A DNA stretch of 12,289 nt, taken from assembly GCA_023441905.1 (NCBI GenBank), contig JAEZNC010000221.1:1-12289 (forward strand). The letters are read 5' to 3'. The notes beneath the pieces were generated by a model that ran no database searches, was not told where the DNA came from, and saw nothing but the letters and a program-made list of their open reading frames with translations. A program made the position numbers and the translations under genes. Of the stretch, positions 1 to 5,814 are shown in pieces. This DNA is from Bacillota bacterium. Its GTDB lineage: Bacteria > Bacillota > Clostridia > Christensenellales > SZUA-584. Each line of letters begins with the position of its first letter. Within the stretch, counting starts at the first letter, position 1.

Positions 1-1033
1 AATCGACGGTGCCGTCGTGGATATACTTCTGGGCGTATGCAACCGAAGGGGCTTCGTTCTCAATCTTTGCGGACAGATTTTTGATGCGGGTGCGCGCGAC
101 AAACGGGTTTTCAAACGTGAGCGGGCCCCCCACGCAGCCGCCCGGGCATGCGAGGCCTTCAAAATACTGAAGATCTGTCAGCTTTAAATTCTCGACTTCC
201 TCAAGCACCTTAATGACATTGCCGATGCCGTCTACCGCGAGAGAATTCGTGATGCCTGCAGCGGCGGCTTCGCCGCCCGAATTGGCCCAGCCCACGCCGC
301 AAACCGAGGCAGTAGCCCCCTCAAGCGTGACTACGCCCGGTTTTTTAAGCTGGCCCGCGAGCAGGCCATAGATATCAATCACCGAAAATGCGCCGTCCAC
401 ATTGCTGCTGTCGATGCCGTAAGGGTTCTTGATACTAGTCATTTTGGCGGGGCAGGGCGTAATGAAAAACGCGCCGATATCCTTGAGGCTGACACCGTGC
501 TTCTTTGCGTATTCGCGCTTGGCAACCGAAGCTGCCACCTCCATCGGAGACAACAAATCAATGATGTTGTCAATCAGGTTCGGAAAGCGCACCTGAATCA
601 AGCGTACAATCGCGGGACAGGCCGATGAAATCACGGGCAGGTTTTCCTTGTCCTGAATTTTTTCCTGTATCGCGCAGCTCACAATATCCGCACCGCGCGC
701 CACCTCATACACATCGTCAAAGCCCATCAGCTTTAATGCGACCACCACGCGGTCGATGCTGCTTAAGTTCTTGAACTGCCCGTAAAGCGCAGGCGCAGGC
801 AGCGCGATTTTGTATTTGAAGCGCCCGATATCCGAAAACGGATCGGTATACGAGATCTTCGCATGGTATGGGCATACACGGATGCATTCGCCGCAGTCGA
901 TACACCGCTCCGCGATGATCTGCGCCTTGCCTCCCCGCACACGAATGGCTTCTGTGGGGCAGTGCTTAATGCAGTTGGTGCAGCCCTTGCACTTGTCACG
1001 GTCAAGACGAACCGAATGAAAATACGTATTCAT
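1..1033 (-). CDS. [FeFe]-hydrogenase-like protein, probable sensory HydS type (3' end beyond window)
   Basis: The reading frame starts at ATG 1033 and stays open to the window edge, giving 344 residues without the C-terminus. An AAAGGCGG ribosome site lies just before the start. Residues 15-25 (CKGCTNCIKHC) and 44-54 (CIDCGECIRVC) are two ferredoxin-type 4Fe-4S motifs. The three H-cluster motifs follow: SSACP with Cys139, TPCPAK with Cys194, and ACPGGCVGG with Cys296 and Cys300. All four H-cluster cysteines are present. Catalytic enzymes have TSCCP and MPC here; this protein has Ala138 in place of the proton-relay Cys and Thr192 in place of the Met. Family knowledge: an Ala at the relay position is reported for group C sensory hydrogenases such as Thermotoga maritima HydS, which carry a PAS domain after the H-cluster domain. 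Any PAS domain here would lie outside the window. Inference: a cytoplasmic H2 or redox sensor, not a main H2-evolving enzyme. It is the third gene of a tight operon with an ATPase and a DRTGG protein. Confidence 0.88.
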   Translation of the reverse strand, partial: MNTYFHSVRLDRDKCKGCTNCIKHCPTEAIRVRGGKAQIIAERCIDCGECIRVCPYHAKISYTDPFSDIGRFKYKIALPAPALYGQFKNLSSIDRVVVALKLMGFDDVYEVARGADIVSCAIQEKIQDKENLPVISSACPAIVRLIQVRFPNLIDNIIDLLSPMEVAASVAKREYAKKHGVSLKDIGAFFITPCPAKMTSIKNPYGIDSSNVDGAFSVIDIYGLLAGQLKKPGVVTLEGATASVCGVGWANSGGEAAAAGITNSLAVDGIGNVIKVLEEVENLKLTDLQYFEGLACPGGCVGGPLTFENPFVARTRIKNLSAKIENEAPSVAYAQKYIHDGTVD

Positions 1034-1049
1034 GACATGCCGCCTTTGG

Positions 1050-1469
1050 TTAAATAGTAAACCTCATATCCAAAACAGTGCCGCTTGCGTCGGAAACAAT
1101 AGAAAACTCATCACTGTTCTTTTTGATATTGGGTAGCCCCATGCCCGCGCCAAAGCCCATCATCCTGACGTCGAACGGTGCGGTGGAAAAGCCTTCGCGC
1201 ATCGCCATATCGATATCGGCGATGCCGGGGCCCGTATCCGCGCAATGAAGCGAAATGGTATCGGGAGAAATCTCAAGTGACATCACGCCGCCGTGGCTGT
1301 GAATAATCATGTTGAGCTCGGCCTCGTAAGACGCGATGGTCACACGTCGCGTCAGCGCGGGGTCAATGCCGATCATTCTCAATATGCTTTTGATTTTTGC
1401 CGAAGCTTCTCCAGCCGAAGCAAAATCGCCGGCTACGACATCGTATGTCTCCTTGTAAGCATCCGTCAT
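1050..1469 (-). CDS. GHKL-fold ATP-binding protein, anti-sigma (RsbW)-like
   Basis: This is a 139-residue protein starting at ATG 1469. The open frame continues upstream to 1625, but that part overlaps the DRTGG gene in another frame, and the domain fits the shorter start. Visible nucleotide-binding motifs are an N-box (EAELN, residues 49-53), a G1 box (DTGPG, 78-82) and a glycine-rich G2 lid (GFGAGMGL, 105-112). These are typical of single-domain histidine-kinase-like ATPases such as RsbW and SpoIIAB; no histidine phosphorylation domain or sensor domain is present. Known RsbW-type proteins bind a sigma factor or a STAS antagonist and phosphorylate the latter. No STAS gene or sigma factor is visible here, so the partner is unknown. 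It starts 2 bases after the stop of the upstream DRTGG gene and ends 16 bases before the hydrogenase-like gene, which implies co-transcription and a shared role. The ribosome site is weak (AAAGG), so translation may be coupled to the preceding gene. Confidence 0.9.
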   Translation of the reverse strand: MTDAYKETYDVVAGDFASAGEASAKIKSILRMIGIDPALTRRVTIASYEAELNMIIHSHGGVMSLEISPDTISLHCADTGPGIADIDMAMREGFSTAPFDVRMMGFGAGMGLPNIKKNSDEFSIVSDASGTVLDMRFTI

Positions 1470-1471
1470 TG

Positions 1472-1822
1472 CTATAACCTTTGACAGGGAGGGAGACCTT
1501 TTTCGTAGAGTTTGCCGCACGCTTCGTACAGCGTATGGTCGCAGCAAAGCAGAGTGACACCTGTCTGCTTTGCAAGTTCGATGATGTCGTCTGTCGGCTT
1601 TTTGCCACGGACGAAAGTGATGCACTGCACATCAAGCATTTCCGCCGTACGGATGACGTGCTGGTTCACCATGCCGGTCAGCAGTATGCAGCCGTCTTTG
1701 GCGAATGTGAGCACGTCGCTCATGAGGTCGGCACCGCAACCCGATGTTACGGGCTTGTCCATGTGTTCTTCACCGCAAATCGGGGATGCTCCGATCGCTG
1801 CGGCTGCTTCAGAAATTGTCAT
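1472..1822 (-). CDS. DRTGG-domain protein, cysteine-rich
   Basis: This is a 116-residue soluble protein with start ATG 1822, preceded by a strong GGAGGA site about 6 bases away. The overall pattern matches stand-alone DRTGG-domain proteins: a short helix, GEEHMDKPVTSGCGADLMSD at residues 17-36, a beta strand CILLTG (45-50), then a conserved RGKKPTDDIIELA stretch (72-84). DRTGG domains also occur next to CBS domains and in phosphotransacetylase-type proteins; their ligand is not firmly known. It has eight cysteines (16, 29, 45, 67, 93, 94, 102, 113), which is high for a small cytosolic protein and could reflect metal or redox chemistry, but no classic cluster motif is visible. In clostridial genomes such proteins often sit beside [FeFe]-hydrogenase genes, as here. 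It is the upstream member of the DRTGG-ATPase-hydrogenase set, with only 2 bases to the next start. Confidence 0.85.
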   Translation of the reverse strand: MTISEAAAAIGASPICGEEHMDKPVTSGCGADLMSDVLTFAKDGCILLTGMVNQHVIRTAEMLDVQCITFVRGKKPTDDIIELAKQTGVTLLCCDHTLYEACGKLYEKGLPPCQRL

Positions 1823-1863
1823 AAATGTCCTCCGTCTCCTGCTAGTATCAGACCTTAAAATAA

Positions 1864-2790
1864 TCAGTTCTGGCTTATTTCATCTAGGAATGTTGTATAA
1901 TCGACAACAATACCGATGATATTATACTTCAACTTGGAGGAAAAATCTACGGCTGCGGCACCGGTAGACAACGGAATATTATCCAGCGCCGTGCAGAAGC
2001 GGTCCATGTAGGCGGAAAGCTTGTCGGTGGCGGCAGTGCCGGGGGTGATAACTTTCTTGAAATTATCCGTGACGGTGTGCGCGTTGGTTTTGAGCGCGGT
2101 GATTTTATCGTCGACGTTTGTGCCCTTGTCGGCGTCGAATATGATCTGCTGCAGATTGTTCACCGTATCGGAAACGAGCGTGAAACAGCTTTTAATCGCG
2201 TCGATTTGCGTTTGTTCCGCGCCCACCTTGAATTCGAGCGCGCCCGATTCGAGCTTATAGACCGTGCAGACAACGCCCTGACCATCCAGCTCGGTTTTTA
2301 CGTTCTTCGCGTTTTCTTCGCTCGTGTAGCCGGCAATGAGGGCACGGTAGAGGTTGCCGTCGAAGGCCACATAGCCTGCGCCGCCGCGCGCGATGATTTC
2401 AGATGCGGCAGCTTTCGCGTTGGCTTCGTCCGAAAAGGCGCCTGCCTGCAGAGTGAAGAGCGCGACGCTGTCCACCTTGATCTGCTCTTCGGCGCGTGCG
2501 CCGGAGGCTTCCGGCAAACTGACAGCCTGCGGTGTGGCGCTCGTGGAAGCCGACTCGCTGGGCTGTACGATGGGGGCGGCGCTCAGCGTCGTATCGGGCG
2601 TGGCAGCGGCAGCGGCGGTGGGGTTGCTGTTGAAAACGGGATTGATCACGTTTTCGGCTAGCCAGCCGCCTGCGGCTCCGGCCGTGACGAAATAGACGGT
2701 GATACCGAGTATGATGGCGATAAGGATCAGGTTGCCGTATCGTTTTTTCCTTCTTTGGGGTGGCTGGGACATCATTCGTGAGTATCTCAT
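1864..2790 (-). CDS. SPOR-domain membrane-anchored protein
   Basis: This is a 308-residue protein starting at ATG 2790 behind GGAGGAG, 5 bases upstream. Residues 1-19 are basic (RRKKR), residues 20-40 form one transmembrane segment, and the rest should lie outside the membrane. Residues about 45-105 are a low-complexity Ala/Thr/Ser/Pro linker. Residues about 111-180 form a SPOR domain: it begins FTLQAGAFSDEANAKAAA and has the repeat LYRALIAGYTSEENA. SPOR domains bind glycan strands lacking stem peptides, at division septa or in spore cortex remodelling. The C-terminal part (about 190-308) appears largely helical; I do not recognise it. The topology (short cytoplasmic tail, one membrane pass, linker, SPOR) resembles cell-division and sporulation envelope proteins. 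A sigma-E-like promoter lies just upstream. Only 41 bases without a terminator separate it from the DRTGG gene, so it may be the first gene of the leftward operon. Confidence 0.87.
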   Translation of the reverse strand: MRYSRMMSQPPQRRKKRYGNLILIAIILGITVYFVTAGAAGGWLAENVINPVFNSNPTAAAAATPDTTLSAAPIVQPSESASTSATPQAVSLPEASGARAEEQIKVDSVALFTLQAGAFSDEANAKAAASEIIARGGAGYVAFDGNLYRALIAGYTSEENAKNVKTELDGQGVVCTVYKLESGALEFKVGAEQTQIDAIKSCFTLVSDTVNNLQQIIFDADKGTNVDDKITALKTNAHTVTDNFKKVITPGTAATDKLSAYMDRFCTALDNIPLSTGAAAVDFSSKLKYNIIGIVVDYTTFLDEISQN

Positions 2791-2825
2791 ATTTCTCCTC
2801 CGTATTGGTAATGTGTTCTTAAAAA

Positions 2826-2855
2826 AATATATGAGGGGGAGGGGACAAATATGAA
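2826..2855 (-). promoter_or_regulatory. Sigma-E-like promoter for the SPOR-domain gene
   Basis: Read on the minus strand, TTCATATT (2855-2848) is followed by a 14-base pyrimidine-rich spacer and CATATATT (2833-2826). This fits the mother-cell sigma-E consensus (about KMATATT, 14-15 bases, CATACAnT). The implied start point near 2819 gives a leader of about 29 bases carrying GGAGGAG. It is a prediction from pattern only; such AT-rich motifs can occur by chance. Confidence 0.4.
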
Positions 2856-2869
2856 ACGGGGACTAAGCC

Positions 2870-2886
2870 AAAGATATACTATCTTT
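2870..2886. repeat. Perfect 7-bp inverted repeat
   Basis: AAAGATA and TATCTTT are separated by TAC. It lies 14 bases upstream of the sigma-E-like promoter of the SPOR gene, where a dimeric regulator could bind. No regulator is known to use it. The rest of the stretch 2887-3110 shows no credible gene and no other clear element on either strand. Confidence 0.4.
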
Positions 2887-3110
2887 TCAATGCAATATAT
2901 TAGGTAAGATTTACATGTATAAAGTGACGGCGCGGCTCTTTCATGGAATGCGATGAAAAAGAAGCATAAGCAGGAGAATCTATGTCCTCCCCTTAATGGA
3001 CGTATTCAGTATTTCGCAACAAGATATAGGAATAACATGCGGGACGATGAAGTCAGCAATTCGCGATCATACTGTCTGATTAGAATTGAAATATCACATA
3101 TAGCTATTTT

Positions 3111-3143
3111 CATAAAATAAGGCTCCGGCAAACCGCCGAAGCC
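3111..3143 (-). terminator. Intrinsic terminator of the DegV gene
   Basis: On the minus strand, GGCTTCGGC (3143-3135) and GCCGGAGCC (3129-3121) form a 9-bp stem, including one T-G wobble, around a 5-base loop. The T-rich tract TTATTTTAT follows. It begins 18 bases after the DegV gene ends, the normal position for a Rho-independent terminator. Confidence 0.8.
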
Positions 3144-3161
3144 CTGAATATCTTATCTTGT

Positions 3162-4025
3162 TTATCTGCTTTTCCCCATAAAGAACAGCGCAATCGTGCC
3201 CGGGCCCGCATGCGCCCCAATCACCGCGCCGAGCGGATTGATCATGATCTCACCGATGGTGGGGAAGCGGTCCTTGACCATCCCGGCGAGCTTTTCCGCC
3301 GCTTCAATGTCGTCACCGTGGCTGATGAATATCGACTGCCCGTCCGGCTGATAAATATACTCTTCCATTTTCTCCAGCAGGCATTTGAGCGCGCGCTTGC
3401 GCCCCTGTTCTTTTTCACGCGGAATGAGGTGTCCCTCGAAATCCACATTGAGCACCGGCTTAATGTGCAGCAGGTTTCCCACAAACGCCGCCGCGCCCGT
3501 CACGCGCCCGCCGCGCCGCAGGTGGCTTAAACTATCCACGGTAAACCAGTGGTTGAGCCCTAATTTGTTGGCTTCCACCCATTTGGCCACTTCGTCAATG
3601 GATTTTCCGGCGTCGCGCATCTTCACGGCGTAATCCACGAGCAGCCCCTGTCCAAGCGATGCGCAGAGCGAATCGATCACGTAAATCTTGCGGTCGGGAT
3701 ATTTTTGACGCATGTCCTGGGCCACAAGGTTTAAGTTGTTGTAGCTTCCGGAAAGTCCGGAGGAAAACGCGATATAGAGAAGATCACTGCCCGAAGACAG
3801 CACCTTTTCAAAATCGGGAATGATGTCCGCGGGTGTCAGCTGCGATGTGGTGGGCATTTTGCCGTCGCGCTCAATATCAAAGAACGTCTTGGTATCCATA
3901 TCTCCGTCTTTATACTCGGTATGATCGATGGTGTATGAAAATTTAAGCAGGAGCAATTTGTTCTTTTCAATATAAGATTTGGGCAAATCCGACGTGGAGC
4001 ATGTGCCTATCACAAAATTCGACAT
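3162..4025 (-). CDS. DegV family fatty-acid-binding protein
   Basis: This is a 287-residue protein, the usual length for the family, starting at ATG 4025 behind GGGAGGA. Signature stretches are TSQLTPADI (60-68), SSGLSGSYNN (88-97), VIDSLCASLGQG (116-127) and SLSHLRRGGRVTG (165-177). In family members (FakB) the Thr/Ser residues of the first two motifs hold the carboxylate of a bound fatty acid. FakB works with the kinase FakA to make acyl phosphate for phospholipid synthesis. No fakA is present in this window, and clostridial genomes usually carry several DegV paralogues, so the preferred acid cannot be told. It is soluble, with no signal peptide. It has its own promoter and terminator, so it is probably a single-gene unit, although read-through from the glutaredoxin-like gene upstream is possible because no terminator lies between them. 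Confidence 0.93.
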   Translation of the reverse strand: MSNFVIGTCSTSDLPKSYIEKNKLLLLKFSYTIDHTEYKDGDMDTKTFFDIERDGKMPTTSQLTPADIIPDFEKVLSSGSDLLYIAFSSGLSGSYNNLNLVAQDMRQKYPDRKIYVIDSLCASLGQGLLVDYAVKMRDAGKSIDEVAKWVEANKLGLNHWFTVDSLSHLRRGGRVTGAAAFVGNLLHIKPVLNVDFEGHLIPREKEQGRKRALKCLLEKMEEYIYQPDGQSIFISHGDDIEAAEKLAGMVKDRFPTIGEIMINPLGAVIGAHAGPGTIALFFMGKSR

Positions 4026-4049
4026 GAGCGATTCCTCCCTTTTTTGGAC

Positions 4050-4078
4050 ATTTTAATAGAATGCACAAGAATAATCAA
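4050..4078 (-). promoter_or_regulatory. Vegetative (sigma-A-type) promoter for the DegV gene
   Basis: On the minus strand, TTGATT (4078-4073), a spacer of exactly 17 bases and TAAAAT (4055-4050) form a good sigma-A match. It lies just upstream of the ribosome site of the DegV gene, leaving a short leader of about 15-20 bases. Confidence 0.6.
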
Positions 4079-4140
4079 GGGACAGCGCCGTTGTTAATAC
4101 TTTTTTCATACAATACTGGCAGATTGATGATACAATACGG

Positions 4141-4404
4141 TTATTTGCCGTCTTCAAGGCAGCTTTGGAGTGCCGCCAACACGATGCTCATATCCGGATT
4201 GCCTTCAAAAAAAAGCCTGCCGCCGCAATAGAATGCGGGAATCAGCTGATGCTCAAGCGGCTTCGCTTCGTCGTCCAGCTCGGAAACGTATCGGACATCG
4301 AGCACAGAAAATTCCGGATGTCTGCCGAGAGCCCTTTTAAGCAGCATTTTTGCTTTTTTGCAGTAACCGCATTCATCACCATACAGTAAAACAAGTTGTT
4401 TCAA
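4141..4404 (-). CDS. Glutaredoxin-like thiol-disulfide protein
   Basis: This is an 87-residue, single-domain thioredoxin-fold protein. The start is TTG at 4404: GGAGGGG lies 6 bases upstream. The nearby ATG at 4408 is in another frame that soon stops, so TTG is the supported start. The redox motif CGYC is at residues 12-15, directly after the first strand (LVLLYG). The cis-proline that positions substrate is in LIPAFY (Pro56), and the GGRLFFEG hairpin follows, as in glutaredoxin and thioredoxin families. It probably reduces disulfides in the cytoplasm; the natural reductant and target are unknown. The CxxC differs from the CPYC of classic glutaredoxins, so a thioredoxin-like or NrdH-like role is possible. 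It is divergent from the aminotransferase gene and upstream of the DegV gene. Confidence 0.82.
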   Translation of the reverse strand: MKQLVLLYGDECGYCKKAKMLLKRALGRHPEFSVLDVRYVSELDDEAKPLEHQLIPAFYCGGRLFFEGNPDMSIVLAALQSCLEDGK

Positions 4405-4423
4405 TCATATCCCCTCCACTAAG

Positions 4424-4436
4424 AAATATATGAGGG
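4424..4436 (-). promoter_or_regulatory. Promoter-like 13-mer shared with the SPOR gene upstream region
   Basis: The 13 bases AAATATATGAGGG (plus strand) occur here and identically at 2825-2837. On the minus strand both give CATATATT a short distance before a ribosome site and start codon. This suggests a common -10 element for the glutaredoxin-like and SPOR genes. Here the upstream partner is poor: no good sigma-E -35, only an AC 17 bases before CATA as in sigma-K-type sites. Confidence 0.3.
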
Positions 4437-4495
4437 AAACTGTATAAACGTGTGGGGGATAAGTGACACACACATGATGCAATATTTTTTTTGTT

Positions 4496-4516
4496 AACAT
4501 GCAAAAAAACATGCAA
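4496..4516. repeat. Direct repeat AACATGCAA, two copies 12 bases apart
   Basis: Identical 9-mers lie at 4496-4504 and 4508-4516, just upstream of the -35 of the aminotransferase promoter. A looser relative, ACATGATGCAA, lies at 4472-4482. One-turn spacing next to a promoter is typical of regulator sites, but no known regulator is recognised. Confidence 0.4.
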
Positions 4517-4522
4517 TTATAG

Positions 4523-4551
4523 TTGTAAAGCCGAATATAATGTGATATCAT
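4523..4551 (+). promoter_or_regulatory. Vegetative promoter of the aminotransferase operon
   Basis: TTGTAA (4523-4528), a 17-base spacer and TATCAT (4546-4551) fit a sigma-A promoter. The predicted start point near 4558 falls inside a palindrome. The leader to ATG 4613 is about 55 bases. Confidence 0.55.
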
Positions 4552-4567
4552 ACCTTCAAATGAAGGT
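4552..4567. promoter_or_regulatory. Operator-like palindrome at the predicted transcription start
   Basis: ACCTTC and GAAGGT flank AAAT, a perfect 6-bp inverted repeat that begins immediately after the -10 box. A repressor bound here would block initiation. As RNA it would form only a short 5' hairpin. Confidence 0.4.
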
Positions 4568-4612
4568 TTGAATATAACAATATGCAAATTGTAATAAACC
4601 AATGGAGGTTTT

Positions 4613-5800
4613 ATGATATTATCCAGCAAAGCAGTCAACATTGCCCCTTCAGCAACGCTGAAAATTGATGCAATGGCCAAAAAGCTCAAAAGCGAAGGCC
4701 GGGATGTCGTCGGATTTGGTGCGGGCGAGCCCGATTTTGATACGCCCGAGAACATCAAAGAAGCCGCAAAAAAAGCGCTTGATATGGGGATGACAAAGTA
4801 CACACCCGCCACAGGCTCCGTGGAGCTGCGCGCCGCGATTGCGAAAAGACTTTCGGAAAAATTCGGCCTTGATTATTCATCCGAAGATATCGTTGTTTCC
4901 AATGGGGCAAAGCATTCGTTGTTCAATATATTTGCTGCGATTTTGAATCCTGGAGACGAGGTTATTATTCCCTCGCCATACTGGCTGACCTACCCCGAGC
5001 TTGTGATGATGTCGGACGGTATCCCGGTATTTATTGAAACCGGGTGCAGCTTCAAGGCAACGGCGGAACAGATTCGCACCGCCATCACAGACAAAACAAA
5101 AGCGTTGATTTTAAATTCTCCCTCTAACCCGTGCGGCGTGATTTATTCTCGCAGTGAGCTTGAGGCCATTGCCAAGGTGGCGGTGGAGGCCGGGATTTTC
5201 GTGGTATCCGATGAAATATACGACGAACTGGTTTATGAAGGCGAGCACGTGAGCATCGCATCGCTCGGCAAGGATATTAAAGATTTAACCATCGTCGTCA
5301 ACGGCATGAGCAAAACATACGCAATGACCGGCTGGCGTATCGGGTACACCGCAAGCACGCGTGAGCTTGCCAAGGTCATGGGGGCTTACCAGTCGCACGC
5401 GGCGTCCAACCCGAACTCCATAGCCCAGTATGCGAGCATTGAGGCGCTGCAGGGCCCGCAGGATCAGGTGAAGCACATGAAAGAGGTTTTTGACAAACGG
5501 CGCAAGCTGCTTTGCAGCCTCATTAACGATATTGACGGCCTCTCTTGTGAGATGCCTGGCGGCGCGTTTTATGTGATGATGAACATCTCGCAGCTGATCG
5601 GAAAGAAGTATGACGGTATTGAAATCACGGGATCGTTGAACTTTTCCGAACTGCTGCTCGAAAAAACGCTGACGGCCGTTGTGCCGGGTATCGCTTTCGG
5701 CGCAGACGATTATGTCCGCCTGAGCTATGCGGTCAGCGAAGAGAATATTAAGAAGGGGCTTGGGAGGATTAATGAATTTGTTCTTTCACTCAAAGCCTGA
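4613..5800 (+). CDS. Pyridoxal-phosphate aminotransferase, class I/II (aspartate aminotransferase type)
   Basis: This 395-residue protein starts at ATG 4613 with GGAGG 4 bases before it. It is a fold-type I aminotransferase of the AspC/AraT type: GAGEPDFDTP (36-45) near the N-terminus, NSPSNPCG (168-175), SDEIYDELVY (199-208) with the Asp that holds the pyridine nitrogen, and the cofactor lysine Lys234 in GMSKTYAMTGWRIGY (231-245). The C-terminal DDYVRLSYA contains the Arg that binds the substrate alpha-carboxylate. The enzyme moves an amino group between an amino acid (probably aspartate, glutamate, alanine or an aromatic one) and a 2-oxo acid in the cytoplasm. Exact substrate cannot be set from sequence alone. 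It lies 14 bases upstream of a DRE-TIM acyltransferase gene, so the pair is co-transcribed, and it may aminate a 2-oxo acid derived from that pathway. Confidence 0.93.
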   Translation: MILSSKAVNIAPSATLKIDAMAKKLKSEGRDVVGFGAGEPDFDTPENIKEAAKKALDMGMTKYTPATGSVELRAAIAKRLSEKFGLDYSSEDIVVSNGAKHSLFNIFAAILNPGDEVIIPSPYWLTYPELVMMSDGIPVFIETGCSFKATAEQIRTAITDKTKALILNSPSNPCGVIYSRSELEAIAKVAVEAGIFVVSDEIYDELVYEGEHVSIASLGKDIKDLTIVVNGMSKTYAMTGWRIGYTASTRELAKVMGAYQSHAASNPNSIAQYASIEALQGPQDQVKHMKEVFDKRRKLLCSLINDIDGLSCEMPGGAFYVMMNISQLIGKKYDGIEITGSLNFSELLLEKTLTAVVPGIAFGADDYVRLSYAVSEENIKKGLGRINEFVLSLKA

Positions 5801-5814
5801 AAGGGGATAACAGT

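Noticed and set aside
1512..1919. 135-codon plus-strand frame opposite the DRTGG gene
   Set aside because: It is antisense to a gene with a strong ribosome site and operon context; no independent support.
2077..2661. 194-codon plus-strand frame opposite the SPOR gene
   Set aside because: It mirrors a real gene with recognisable membrane and SPOR segments, and its own sequence matches no family I know.
2851..2907. 18-codon plus-strand frame with a purine-rich ribosome-like site
   Set aside because: The purine tract is the spacer of the minus-strand sigma-E-like promoter; the peptide (MKRGLSQRYTIFSMQYIR) has no recognisable features and no plus-strand promoter was seen.
4405..4812. 135-codon minus-strand frame covering the divergent promoter region
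   Set aside because: It starts inside the aminotransferase gene, crosses the promoter region, and has no ribosome site or family pattern.
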